Source: Deltaproteobacteria bacterium (lineage in GTDB: Bacteria; Myxococcota_A; Polyangia; Polyangiales; Polyangiaceae). Taken from it: a stretch of DNA of 35,966 nt. Location: the NCBI GenBank assembly GCA_003235365.1, contig QJWJ01000470.1, positions 1 to 35,966 of the forward strand, read 5' to 3'. Shown piece by piece: positions 8,922-17,966 of the stretch; position 1 is the stretch's first letter, and every line of letters starts with the position of its first letter. The notes below the pieces were generated by a model. That model ran no database searches. It saw nothing but the letters and a program-made list of their open reading frames with translations, and was not told the DNA's origin. Made by a program: the position numbers and the translations under genes.

Positions 8922-9968
8922 TCAGCGCTGCAAGTCGTTGACGGTGACCACGGCCATCAGCGCGAGGAACATCAGCAGGCCGAGCGCGTGGATTTGCGCT
9001 TCCACTTTCGCGTTGGGCTTGCGTCGCGCCACGGCTTCGTAGCCCAGGAACATCAGCCGACCGCCGTCGAGGGCCGGGACGGGCAGCATGTTGAAGCCGC
9101 CGAGGTACGCGCTGAGCGTCGCGAGAAACGCCAGGATCTCGAACGCACCCGTCTCCGCCATCTGCGCTCCGTACTTGACGATTTGTACGGGGCCGGCGAC
9201 GTCCGGAGGAGCTCGGCCCGTGACCAACTCGCTGACCGTGATGACCAAGTCTCGGACCACCAGTGCCGGGCGCGTCACGGATTCCCACAGCGCTTCTCTG
9301 AAGCCAATCGCTTCGTACACGCGTTCGGTGCGTTCGGGACGGACGCCAATTTGGCCGCCGCCGTCTTTGCCCGTGGGGGCGGGCGTGATCGACAACACGA
9401 CCTCTTCACCGTCGCGCAGAACCGTTAGCGGCAACGGCTCACCCGGGTGCTCGAGGATGATCTGCCGCATGTCTTCGAAGTCGGACACGGGTTGGCCGGC
9501 GATGGTCTTGACCTCGTCGCCGTCGTGCATTTGTGCGACCTGCGCCGGCGTATCCGGCATCACTTCGACCCGAGTGGTTGCCTTGTAGCTGGGCTTGCCG
9601 AAGGCGACGAGGGCACCGAGGAACAACAGCGTCGCGAACAGGTAGTTGGCGAAGGGGCCGCCGAACACGGTCAGGATGCGGGCCGTGAGGCTCGCGTTGG
9701 CGTAGCTCCCCGTGTCGTTCGGATCGCTCTCTTCGAACGGATTCATGCCGTCGACCTGCACGTACGCCAGGAACGGGATGAGCGCGATCTGATAGACCGT
9801 TTCGCTGCCTTTGGCCTGGTAGCGCCACAGCGCCGGTCCGAAGCCGATGCTGAAGCGCAGCACTCGCAGCTTGAATGCTCGAGCGACCAGGTGATGTCCC
9901 AGCTCGTGCACCACCATGAGCACAGCCAGACCGAGGATGGCGACCAGGATGAAAGGGACTCTGCTCAT
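8922..9968 (-). CDS. rseP: RIP metalloprotease RseP-like site-2 protease (M50)
   Basis: This 348-residue inner-membrane zinc protease family cleaves transmembrane anti-sigma factors and other single-span proteins. The first transmembrane segment carries HELGH (residues 21-25), giving two zinc ligands and the catalytic Glu22. FGFGP-type and GGPFANY motifs follow. One PDZ domain (about residues 120-200, with VMPDTPAQVAQMHDGDEVKTI) lies before the last segments. NMLPVPALDGGRL supplies the third ligand at Asp301. A single PDZ domain and a length near 350 match the shorter members of the family rather than the two-PDZ E. coli protein. Usual neighbours (dxr, bamA, uppS, cdsA) are absent. The gene is convergent with 6467-8890, with 31 bases between stops. 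Confidence 0.95.
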   Translation of the reverse strand: MSRVPFILVAILGLAVLMVVHELGHHLVARAFKLRVLRFSIGFGPALWRYQAKGSETVYQIALIPFLAYVQVDGMNPFEESDPNDTGSYANASLTARILTVFGGPFANYLFATLLFLGALVAFGKPSYKATTRVEVMPDTPAQVAQMHDGDEVKTIAGQPVSDFEDMRQIILEHPGEPLPLTVLRDGEEVVLSITPAPTGKDGGGQIGVRPERTERVYEAIGFREALWESVTRPALVVRDLVITVSELVTGRAPPDVAGPVQIVKYGAQMAETGAFEILAFLATLSAYLGGFNMLPVPALDGGRLMFLGYEAVARRKPNAKVEAQIHALGLLMFLALMAVVTVNDLQR

Positions 9969-10152
9969 GCGAACCGGGAAACAAATCTATAGCCCCGTCC
10001 CCGTCGATCTGCCAGGGGGCGAGGGCAGCTGGGCCGTGGGTGGGAGGAACGACCGTCAGAACGGCTAGCGCCGATTCGGTCCACAGCGCGTTTTTTCGAC
10101 GTCCGAGCCATTCTGGGACCCCGTCCGAGTGGGCAAGTGCAAGCTCCCGCCG

Positions 10153-10683
10153 TCACAAGAGAAACGAAACCCCGAAACTCGCCGTGGGAAAGCCGAGGCG
10201 CAGCGTGAGCGTCATCAGTTCGTTCATTTGGTAGCGGCCGCCGACGGCGAGGTTGACGCGGGGAACGACGTGCGGCGCGACGCTCAACATCACGCCGGGC
10301 TCACCGAATGCCGACCACTCGCGCGTGAACCAGAAATTCCATTGCATCACCACCGGGATGGCGAAGTCGGTGTCGTGGCATTTGCGCACGGTGCCGTGAC
10401 TGTGACACAGATCGGCGTTGAAGAAGACGTCTGCGCCTACGCCAATCCCAATGGAATCGTTCAGGTTGTCGATGAAGCCGCGGCTGACGATCGGGAACGT
10501 CGCCCGGACGCCGGGGCCCCCCACGAAGCCCACGTAACCCCCCGCGGACAAGTGGGGTTCCAGCTCCACGACGTATTGCGTGTGGGCGCCGGGGCGTTCG
10601 ATCAGATTCTCGGCAGCCCCGGCGTGCGGGGGCAGACCCAGCGCAACGCACAGTGCCGCGACCAATGACGCCAGCCTTCGCAT
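10153..10683 (-). CDS. Small predicted outer-membrane beta-barrel protein
   Basis: The product has 176 residues with a Sec signal peptide (MRRLASLVAALCVALGLPPHAGA, cut near residue 23). The mature part has alternating hydrophobic and polar residues and ends in an aromatic-poor strand (TASFGVSFLL). Short strands with glycines (HLSAGGYVGFVGGPGVRATF, SIGIGVGADVFFN, PRVNLAVGGRYQM) suggest an eight-strand barrel. Two cysteines (ADLCHSHGTVRKCHDTDF) could form a loop disulfide. I do not recognise a named family. It sits upstream of rseP on the same strand with a 184-base gap, so it probably has its own transcript. Confidence 0.8.
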   Translation of the reverse strand: MRRLASLVAALCVALGLPPHAGAAENLIERPGAHTQYVVELEPHLSAGGYVGFVGGPGVRATFPIVSRGFIDNLNDSIGIGVGADVFFNADLCHSHGTVRKCHDTDFAIPVVMQWNFWFTREWSAFGEPGVMLSVAPHVVPRVNLAVGGRYQMNELMTLTLRLGFPTASFGVSFLL

Positions 10684-10986
10684 GTTCTCGAAACCCTATA
10701 CCAATCCATCGTCAAACGGGAGCGGCCGTCCGCGAGGTTGGATCGTTGGCCTGATTTGACGGGGAGCAAGCCCGTCGGTCGGTGCCGTCGAAATGAGTCG
10801 ACTTGCCGGGGTTGCCAACTGGGTCGAGCATGACGACAGTGCAGCCGCTCCGCGTCGTCAAGGCTGGAGCGGCCCGAGCGCCAGCATAGCGTCACCGCGC
10901 GATCTTTGGGGTCACGGCCCTGTTTCTTCTGGCACCGAGTTTCGACTAGACCCCCAAACCCCAAGCTCGCCCACATCGAGGTAGAC
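10684..10986. other. Divergent intergenic region
   Basis: This 303-base stretch separates the minus-strand barrel protein from the plus-strand TPR gene, so it should hold two promoters. A TTGACG at 10756-10761 on the plus strand is a possible -35 but has no convincing -10 at the right spacing. No gene is supported here. Confidence 0.5.
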
Positions 10987-12132
10987 ATGTCCGAATCCAA
11001 ATCCGCTCCGGCCCAGCTCGCCGCCAACCTGCCGATCAGTGGCGGGGCTGCCATCGTGGCTCCCATCAGCGCATTCCAGGGCGGTGTCCCGCCAAACGCG
11101 TTGATCGTGCTGCCGATGAAGAAGCCGACGGACGAGTTGACCCAAATGCTCGAGAAGGGCGCCGTCGCCGTCACCCCCGACCAGATGTGGGAGCTGCTGG
11201 GCTTCAACGGCCCTGCCGTGCAGGTACAGGATCAAGAGGGGCGACCCCTGACCATCGGTCTCAACGATTTGCTCGGCGGCTTGGAAAAGCATTGGAAAGA
11301 GGATCAGAACGATCTGAACCGAGGGCGGATCTTCGCCCAGGAGCTCATGCGGCACGGTCGTCCCGCTCAGGCGGAGAAGGTCCTGGCGAAGGTCGTCGCC
11401 CTCGGGGGTACGGGAGAAGACTGGCTCGGTCTCGGCGTCGCCCAGCTCGGTGCCGACGCTCTCGACAAGGCCGAGAGCACGCTCAAGGGAGCGCAGAACC
11501 TGCTGCCCGAAAACCCCTTTCCGTCGTTGAACCTCGCCAAGGTATACGCTCAGCAAGAGCGGTTCGACGAGTCGCGGACGATGGTCGAGAAAGCCATTGC
11601 CACCGATCCGAATTGCGTCGAAGCGTGGGTGCAACTGTTCGGGTTGGTGCGTGAGACCAAGGATGAGGCGGCAGCCATCGGGGCCGTGGAGGAGTTGGCG
11701 GGCGCGTCGACTCATTCAGGCCGGGCTGCTCCTTACGTTGCTCTTCAGGGAGTGTTCTCTCACGACGAGCAGACGCGGCCCAAGGCAATCGAGTTTGCCA
11801 AGAAGGCCGTCGAGAGAGACAGCAACGACAGCTTGGCGTTGATCTCACTGTCGGCTCTCTACGGTCAAGCGGGTGACCTGAAGAGTGCCATCGAGCTGCT
11901 GCAAGCTCACGAGGCCAAGATGCTTCGCGACGTGCGGTTGGCGAACAACTACTTCGAGGCGCTCATGCAGACGCGTCAAATGGATAAGGTTACCAAGCTG
12001 CTCAACGCGCTAGCGGGTTCCCCTCAGCGTGACGTCAAGCAGTTCGCGATTGAGCGATCGCGGGCGGTGGCGCAGCTACTGCAACAGCAGCAGCAACGCG
12101 CGGCTGCGGTGGCTCGCAAAGCCTCGACCTGA
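10987..12132 (+). CDS. TPR-repeat protein
   Basis: The ATG at 10987 is preceded by GAGG five bases upstream (ATCGAGGTAGAC) and opens MSESKSAPAQLAANLPISGG, so it was preferred over an upstream in-frame start at 10906. The product is 381 residues. After an N-terminal ~100-residue region without a clear domain, tetratricopeptide-like helical pairs follow from about residue 110 (RGRIFAQELMRHGRPAQAEKVLAK, EDWLGLGVAQLGADALDKAE, PFPSLNLAKVYAQQERFDES, TDPNCVEAWVQLFGLVRETK, NDSLALISLSALYGQAGDLK). Such proteins act as scaffolds; no partner can be named. The C-terminus ends in a Gln-rich run (QLLQQQQQRAAAVARKAST). No signal peptide, so it is cytoplasmic. The Ser/Thr kinase gene lies 238 bases downstream on the same strand. 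Confidence 0.87.
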   Translation: MSESKSAPAQLAANLPISGGAAIVAPISAFQGGVPPNALIVLPMKKPTDELTQMLEKGAVAVTPDQMWELLGFNGPAVQVQDQEGRPLTIGLNDLLGGLEKHWKEDQNDLNRGRIFAQELMRHGRPAQAEKVLAKVVALGGTGEDWLGLGVAQLGADALDKAESTLKGAQNLLPENPFPSLNLAKVYAQQERFDESRTMVEKAIATDPNCVEAWVQLFGLVRETKDEAAAIGAVEELAGASTHSGRAAPYVALQGVFSHDEQTRPKAIEFAKKAVERDSNDSLALISLSALYGQAGDLKSAIELLQAHEAKMLRDVRLANNYFEALMQTRQMDKVTKLLNALAGSPQRDVKQFAIERSRAVAQLLQQQQQRAAAVARKAST

Positions 12133-12370
12133 TGCAGCTGCGGCTTCGGCGCTCGCGTGCCCCGGTTCATGTGGGCGCTGGATCACGTTCTGGTCCCGGG
12201 TGGAAGTGCGTGTGCACTCGCGACGCCCTATGAGTCGTGGAATGCGCTCTGATCAGGGGGTTCATCTGACACCGTCCCCTGAGGTTCGGACCGCACACGT
12301 CCGGAAACAATCGGCACGCAGGCAGGCGGGTAGTCGGAGACCCAGCTTACCGCCGACATTGTAGTCACCA

Positions 12371-13765
12371 ATGATCACGGGCCCTTCCAATCGGGCCAAG
12401 CAGGGTTGGCGCTCAGATGCAAAAAATCGACTGGCGATTTCTTGGCCCGTCGTACCGCTGGGGGCTAACCGTTTGCCCGTGCATATCGGTGACCAGATTG
12501 CGGGACGCTACCGCCTACTGAGACCCCTCGGTTCGGGTGGCATGGGAGAGGTCTGGGCGGCGCGAAATGAGCTGACCAACAGAGACTTTGCCATCAAGTT
12601 CCTGCTACCCCAGTTCAAGGAAAACGACGAAGCGTTCGAACGCTTCGTGAGAGAGGCGAAAACCACGGGGACTCTCCAACACCCGAGCATCGTCGACGTG
12701 TACGACGTCGCTTTGGGTAAGGATGGACGCCCCTTCATCGTGATGGAGCTACTCCACGGCGAGGAACTCGAGGGTTACATCGACCGGAAGGGCTCGCTGT
12801 CGCCGTTGAAGGTGGCGGCGTACTTCGCGCAGATTGCTGCCGCTCTCCAGCTGGCCCACGACGCTGGCGTCGTGCATCGCGACCTGTCTACGAACAACAT
12901 CTTCCTGGCACGCAGCAAGGATGGCGCGATCGTTCCCAAGATCCTCGACTTTGGCGTGAGCAAGACGCTCGGTCCCGTTTTCGAAGGTCAGAGCGTGACC
13001 TGTGATGGCGCCGTGCTCGGCAACCCGATTTTCATGAGCCCCGAACAGGCTCGTGGCGCCCGCGAGGTCGATGGGCGCACGGACCTGTGGGCGTTGGGCG
13101 TCGGGATGTATCAGAGCCTCACCGGCAAGGCGCCGTTTCGCAGTACCAACTACAACGCGTTGATGGTCGACATCATGACGCGAGGACACCGTCCGATTCT
13201 CGAGCTGGTGCCGACACTGGACCCGCAATTGGCGAAGGTGATTGAGACTTGCCTCGTCAAGGAGCGCGAGGGGCGCATCGCTTCTGCCAAGTTGCTCGCC
13301 GAGCAGCTCGGCGCGATCGCGCGGCGCTTGGCGACGGATCCAGCGGAGCTCGGTAGGACGCCGAGGCGCCGCGCAACGGACCTGTTGCCGCCACCGAAGA
13401 ACACTTCCGAAGAGCTGGCACAGTCGGGCGCGCCGCTCGGTGTTCGCTTCTGGCACGCCATCGGGTTGCCCGTGCCCTCACGCGCGGTCGTCGGCCTGGT
13501 AGCCGCGATGGCGGGAGGCGCTGCGGGCGTCGGCGTCAGTCGCACGATGGAACGCCCGAGCCCGGTGATCATTCAAGCCAGTGCACCGGTGGCCCCCCCC
13601 GCTCGACAGACGCCGCCCGCGGCCAAACCCGTCCACGTCGAGGCCGCGCCGGTGGCTGCTCCCGAATCCGCTGCCCAGACCGCCTCTGCCATGGCCGAGT
13701 CCGGACTCACGCGCGCCGTCTCGGATGGATTGCGGGCCAGCACTGAAACCGCTGCAAAGCCCTGA
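12371..13765 (+). CDS. Hanks-type Ser/Thr protein kinase with variant catalytic loop and C-terminal membrane segment
   Basis: The kinase domain spans about residues 45-320. It has a glycine loop (LGSGGMGEVW, 53-62), ATP-anchoring Lys76 in FAIKFL, catalytic loop HRDLSTNN (169-176), DFG at 193-195 and the activation-segment end MSPEQARG. The catalytic Asp171 and metal-binding Asn are present, but the Lys two places after the Asp in the usual HRDLKPEN is Ser. Myxobacterial kinases with HRDxSP-type loops exist, so activity is not excluded. A hydrophobic segment near residues 372-390 (VVGLVAAMAGGAAGVG) probably crosses the membrane, leaving a Pro/Ala-rich tail outside. The ATG at 12371 has no clear ribosome site. 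A GTG at 12479, starting just before GDQIAGRYRLL, is an alternative that would remove 36 residues. Confidence 0.93.
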   Translation: MITGPSNRAKQGWRSDAKNRLAISWPVVPLGANRLPVHIGDQIAGRYRLLRPLGSGGMGEVWAARNELTNRDFAIKFLLPQFKENDEAFERFVREAKTTGTLQHPSIVDVYDVALGKDGRPFIVMELLHGEELEGYIDRKGSLSPLKVAAYFAQIAAALQLAHDAGVVHRDLSTNNIFLARSKDGAIVPKILDFGVSKTLGPVFEGQSVTCDGAVLGNPIFMSPEQARGAREVDGRTDLWALGVGMYQSLTGKAPFRSTNYNALMVDIMTRGHRPILELVPTLDPQLAKVIETCLVKEREGRIASAKLLAEQLGAIARRLATDPAELGRTPRRRATDLLPPPKNTSEELAQSGAPLGVRFWHAIGLPVPSRAVVGLVAAMAGGAAGVGVSRTMERPSPVIIQASAPVAPPARQTPPAAKPVHVEAAPVAAPESAAQTASAMAESGLTRAVSDGLRASTETAAKP

Positions 13766-13998
13766 GGCCGGCAGCCGCAGACTCGGAAAGAAGACCTCGC
13801 TACCAGCGCAACGGGAGCGGTCCGCGCTGCCTGAGCGGACGCTGGAGCGGGTGTTTTGGAGATCAGTTCTCGATGGCACCCGAGTGACGGTGCGTTCAGA
13901 ACACGCGTTGCCGACGCATCGAGCGGGAATTTCTGTGGCGTTCGACGGAAACACCACACTAGGCTCGGTGCTGTCCCAACGGGGACGGTAGGTGCCGG

Positions 13999-15234
13999 AT
14001 GCTGACGTTCGTAATCGCCGTGGCGGCGGCGCTGGTTTTTTCGTTTTTGTGCTCCATCTCGGAGGCAGTGCTGCTGAGCGTTCGCCACGCTCAGGTCGAA
14101 GCGCTGGCCAAGACGAAGGCCGGCAAGATACTTCGGCAGTTCAAACGCGAGATCGACGTTCCGATCGCCGCGATCTTGGTGCTCAACACCATCGCCAACA
14201 CCGCTGGCGCATCCGTAGCGGGCGCATCGTTCGTCGATGTGTGGAGCGAGTCGAAGCTCTGGATCTTCACGGTTTGCTTCACGGTGTCGGTGTTGCTGTT
14301 CACCGAGATCATACCCAAGACGCTCGGCGTTGCGCTCGCCGGTCGTCTCGCCGTTCCCGTCGCGTTTGGCGTGCGCGTCCTGGTCGTGGGGTTCACGCCG
14401 GTGTTGTTCGTCACTCGCATGATTTCGCGAGGGTTGCGTCGAGGCAAAGACGCGCCCGTGACGTCGGTCGACGAAATCCGGCTGCTGGCCGCTTTGGGGC
14501 ACAGCGAAGGTGTCGTGCGCAAGAGTATGGCCGCGATGATCGAGGGCGCCATTGCACTGCGCGAGTTGCGAGCCCGCGACGTGATGGTTCCGCGTGGAGG
14601 TATGGCTTACCTGAGCGGTGAAGAGTCTCTCCCGAAGAATCTGGGTAAGGTGCGTGCAACGGGTCACAGTCGGTTCCCGTTCACTCCCACGGGTAACCCG
14701 GACGATATCTCGGGCGTCGTGCTGACCAAAGATTTGCTATTTGCGGTGAACGAGAACCCCAACGAAGTCAATTGGGAGTCGTTGGTGACCAAGGCCATCG
14801 TCGTGCCGGCCTCGATGCCCCTCGAGCGGCTGTTGCAGACCTTTCGCGAAAAGCGACGCCACATGGCAGTAGTCGTCGACGAATACGGCGGAACCCAGGG
14901 TCTGGTCACCCTCGAAGACGTGCTCGAGGAGATCGTCGGCGAAATCGAGGACGAGAGCGATCGCGTCAACCCGTTCATCACCAAGCGGGCAGACGGCAGT
15001 TTGTTGTGTCGTGGTTGGGCTGAGACGCGCAAGGTGTTCGAAGCCATGAAGGTCGAAGACGACTCGGATGCGCTCACCATCGGTGGCTTCGTGTCGGAGC
15101 GTGTTGGCCGGATCCCGCGCGTTGGCGACGAAGTCCGACACGGTCGACTGTTGATCAAAGTCTTGCAGGCGAGTGCGCGACGCGCTGAGGCCGTGGAAAT
15201 TTCTCGGCTACCGGACGAAGCGCCCGAAGAGTGA
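13999..15234 (+). CDS. CNNM/CorC-family transmembrane CBS-domain protein
   Basis: This 411-residue protein has the layout of the hemolysin C/CNNM family, which is linked to magnesium or cobalt transport. An N-terminal DUF21 membrane region comes first (residues 1 to about 140: LTFVIAVAAALVFSFLCSISEAVLLSVRH, then VPIAAILVLNTIANTAGA and FTEIIPKTLG). Next is a CBS pair (about 190-315: RARDVMVPRGGMAYL, ISGVVLTKDLLFA, FREKRRHMAVVVDEYGGTQG, LVTLEDVLEEIVGEIEDE). A C-terminal CorC_HlyC domain follows (about 325-405: LCRGWAETRKVFEAM, TIGGFVSERVGRIPRVGDEV). TAGGTG precedes the ATG. The family name haemolysin is historical; an ion-transport or regulatory role is more likely. The gap to the kinase is 233 bases. 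Confidence 0.93.
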   Translation: MLTFVIAVAAALVFSFLCSISEAVLLSVRHAQVEALAKTKAGKILRQFKREIDVPIAAILVLNTIANTAGASVAGASFVDVWSESKLWIFTVCFTVSVLLFTEIIPKTLGVALAGRLAVPVAFGVRVLVVGFTPVLFVTRMISRGLRRGKDAPVTSVDEIRLLAALGHSEGVVRKSMAAMIEGAIALRELRARDVMVPRGGMAYLSGEESLPKNLGKVRATGHSRFPFTPTGNPDDISGVVLTKDLLFAVNENPNEVNWESLVTKAIVVPASMPLERLLQTFREKRRHMAVVVDEYGGTQGLVTLEDVLEEIVGEIEDESDRVNPFITKRADGSLLCRGWAETRKVFEAMKVEDDSDALTIGGFVSERVGRIPRVGDEVRHGRLLIKVLQASARRAEAVEISRLPDEAPEE

Positions 15235-15394
15235 CCGGCGGATCGCGGGCCGCCGCCCGGGACGCCTGCGATCCGGTTCGTTCCGAGCAAGCTGACGATG
15301 GGATGACCCGTCGTTGCGGGCTCGAATGAACTTCCGCGTTCGGTGTTGCGCCCGGGCTGTGATAGGTTTGGCGAGCGTGCGGATCGAGACGAGG

Positions 15395-15841
15395 ATGAGT
15401 GACGCTCCAGTCGTCGCGAAGCAGCCTTCGGTGTGGCGGTGCCGGGTCGCAGGGGCCATCGGGATCCTCACCGTCGCGTTGGTGGCTTGCGCGGACGACG
15501 ATCCGATGTCGCCCCAGGCGCAGATGCCTGGACCGAAACCGAGCGCGGGCCTGCGCTTTGCGGACGTGCACCCCGTGTTCACCGCAAAATGCTCGGATGC
15601 CGGCTGCCACGGTGGGGACTCGGATTTGCCCCGGTTCGCGCAGATGGATCCGATGGCTGCGTACGCCGCGGGCGCGGACGTGTTCGAGTTCATGTGGGGA
15701 CGGTTGTCGTCGGGCAACATGCCTTTCAAGCGCGGTTGTGCGAGCGGTGAGCAGTTCGTCGAACCCCCTCCACCCGGTTGTCTCACCCCGACGGAGCGAA
15801 CCCTCATCCGCGATTGGTTGGACCAAGGGTTCCCCAAATAG
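15395..15841 (+). CDS. Small lipoprotein with c-type cytochrome-like heme motif
   Basis: The start at 15395 gives 148 residues with a basic n-region (VWRCRV) and hydrophobic core (AGAIGILTVALVAC), lipobox LVAC and lipidated Cys32. The mature part carries FADVHPVFTAKCSDAGCHGG. Cys66, Cys71 and His72 form a CX4CH heme-attachment motif, two residues longer than standard CXXCH. Met109 (SSGNMPF) could be the sixth ligand. The ending LTPTERTLIRDWLDQG is typical of the small cytochrome domains found in planctomycetes and myxobacteria. It is probably a periplasm-facing, lipid-anchored electron carrier, or a non-heme relative of one. Earlier in-frame starts at 15314 and 15326 would bury the signal peptide and were rejected. 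No partner oxidoreductase lies next to it. Confidence 0.8.
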   Translation: MSDAPVVAKQPSVWRCRVAGAIGILTVALVACADDDPMSPQAQMPGPKPSAGLRFADVHPVFTAKCSDAGCHGGDSDLPRFAQMDPMAAYAAGADVFEFMWGRLSSGNMPFKRGCASGEQFVEPPPPGCLTPTERTLIRDWLDQGFPK

Positions 15842-15932
15842 AGTTTGAATCACGAAGGGTTACTCCCGGAGTCCGCGGGTAGGATCGCTTCTGACCCACG
15901 CGGGTTTGACATCTGAACACCGGAGCAGTAAA

Positions 15933-15959
15933 CACTGAACTCGCTCATGCTGTTCAGTG
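15933..15959. promoter_or_regulatory. Inverted repeat CACTGAAC / GTTCAGTG
   Basis: Two perfect 8-base arms (15933-15940 and 15952-15959) flank an 11-base spacer. Another CTGAAC lies at 15913-15918 and a GTTCAG at 16101-16106. GTTCAG is, as I recall, the conserved end of the Myxococcus LexA box, but the other half of that consensus does not fit here. It could be a protein site or an RNA hairpin ending the cytochrome-like gene's transcript. Confidence 0.3.
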
Positions 15960-16047
15960 CTTTTCCCCACCGTCTGACCCGGTCTCATTCGACGGGTCTC
16001 CGCCTGCGGCGTCGGCTGGGGACTGGCCAGCCAGGAGCGAGACTTTT

Positions 16048-16097
16048 GGAGGTGCACGGCGGTTCGGAGTGGTCTTCTTCCGCCGTGCACCGCCTCC
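16048..16097. promoter_or_regulatory. Strong hairpin upstream of recA
   Basis: GGAGG-TGCACGGCGG (16048-16062) pairs with CCGCCGTGCA-CCG-CCTCC (16080-16097). This gives 15 pairs with one 3-base bulge and a 17-base loop. There is no T-run on either strand, so it is not a standard intrinsic terminator. It may be a rho-independent-like end without T-tract, an RNA control element or a DNA dyad. Confidence 0.35.
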
Positions 16098-16200
16098 TGC
16101 GTTCAGGTGCGGCTTGGCCGCTGCACCCCCGCGATGCTGCAGGCAAATCTCGGTCGAACCAGTGTCGAGAGTCGCGTTGGGGCCGGGTCGCGGCGACTCG

Positions 16201-16283
16201 TTTCGCTGAAATGCCGTCGAGTCACGGAGAGATCATTTCGCTGAAATGCCGTCGAGTCACGGAGAGGTCATTTCGCTGAAATG
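16201..16283. repeat. 35-bp tandem repeat with internal palindrome, in the recA promoter region
   Basis: The unit begins TTTCGCTGAAATGCCGTC. It occurs at 16201-16235 and 16236-16270 with a single A/G difference, and a third partial copy covers 16271-16283. Copies two and three are each preceded by CA, creating the perfect palindrome CATTTCGCTGAAATG (16234-16248 and 16269-16283). Copy one has a single change (CGTTTC). The last copy ends 67 bases before the recA ATG, and a GACTC/GAGTC dyad follows at about 16283-16298. The regular 35-base spacing of a dyad upstream of recA suggests an operator array. It does not match the SOS boxes I can recall. Confidence 0.6.
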
Positions 16284-16350
16284 ACTCTGTGCGGAGTCAA
16301 CACTCTTCAATAAGACAATTTCATCCGAGCAATCTCAGGAGATCCCTTCC

Positions 16351-17478
<1,128 letters not shown>

Positions 17479-17966
17479 CTCTTCCAAACTGGCTCATCGC
17501 GATTGCTCGGAGCGTCCTCGAAGCCGCGGTATCCGTCGATACCGCGGCTCTTCCGTTGGTGCGCTCGCGGGCAGCGTGCTGGTCGTCGTGCGACGCGACT
17601 TGCAGCGGCTCAACCAACGGGTGTTAATCTTGTGCGGCCCGTCGACTGTTCCTGTCGATTCGCACGCCAAGCTCGTCGGCACGAACGGGCGATCCATTCA
17701 AACCGAAGCCAGGCGGCTCGCAGTGCCGACTCGTGGGCGACGACGCGTCGCGCAGTCGGGCGGCGTTGTGGGCGCACGATGAACGACCGGGAGGTACTTT
17801 GCCCCACACTCGTCGGCTGGCGCTTACGGAAGCGTTGGTCGCGCTGAGCGCTTTCGATGGCTCATGCCGATGTTTTGAGCCGAGATTACCTTGCCTCGAC
17901 CGCCGTATCGCGAAACGATGGGATCCTGTTCGCGCGGGTACAGCCCCTGCGTTGGGCTGATCGCTG
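17479..17966. other. Intergenic region between recA and the SLC12-ATPase gene
   Basis: These 488 bases hold the recA terminator (17522-17549). After it, CCGTTGGT (17553-17560) and ACCAACGG (17613-17620) form a long-range inverted repeat that encloses the smaller dyad CGTCG-TG-CGACG. No open frame here looks like a protein, and no tRNA fold was found. The promoter for 17967 is expected in the last 150 bases (TTTTGAGCCGAGATTACC is the most AT-rich part), but I cannot assign -35 and -10 boxes. Confidence 0.5.
17522..17549 (+). terminator. Rho-independent-type terminator after recA
   Basis: AGCCGCGGTATC (17522-17533) and GATACCGCGGCT (17538-17549) form a perfect 12-bp stem with a four-base CGTC loop, 44 bases after the recA stop. 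It is followed by CTTCCGTT, a weak T-containing tail. The stem strength and position support termination of recA transcription. Confidence 0.8.

Larger units (their letters stand above)
15842..16350. other. Long structured leader region upstream of recA
   Basis: This is a 509-base gene-free region. It holds the dyad CACTGAAC/GTTCAGTG (15933-15940 and 15952-15959), a strong hairpin (16048-16097) and a repeat array with internal palindromes (16201-16283), each listed separately. The final 60 bases are AT-richer (TTCAATAAGACAATTTCA) and probably contain the recA promoter and ribosome-binding site (AGGAG at about 16337). A 110-codon open frame at 15947-16279 lacks protein-like character. Confidence 0.6.

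Noticed and set aside
15947..16279. Plus-strand open frame (110 codons) in the recA leader
   Set aside because: It runs through the hairpin and the 35-bp repeats, which explain its sequence; no protein-like character.
16201..16283. CRISPR-like array
   Set aside because: The repeats are directly adjacent without spacers and only 2.4 copies exist; no cas genes are present.
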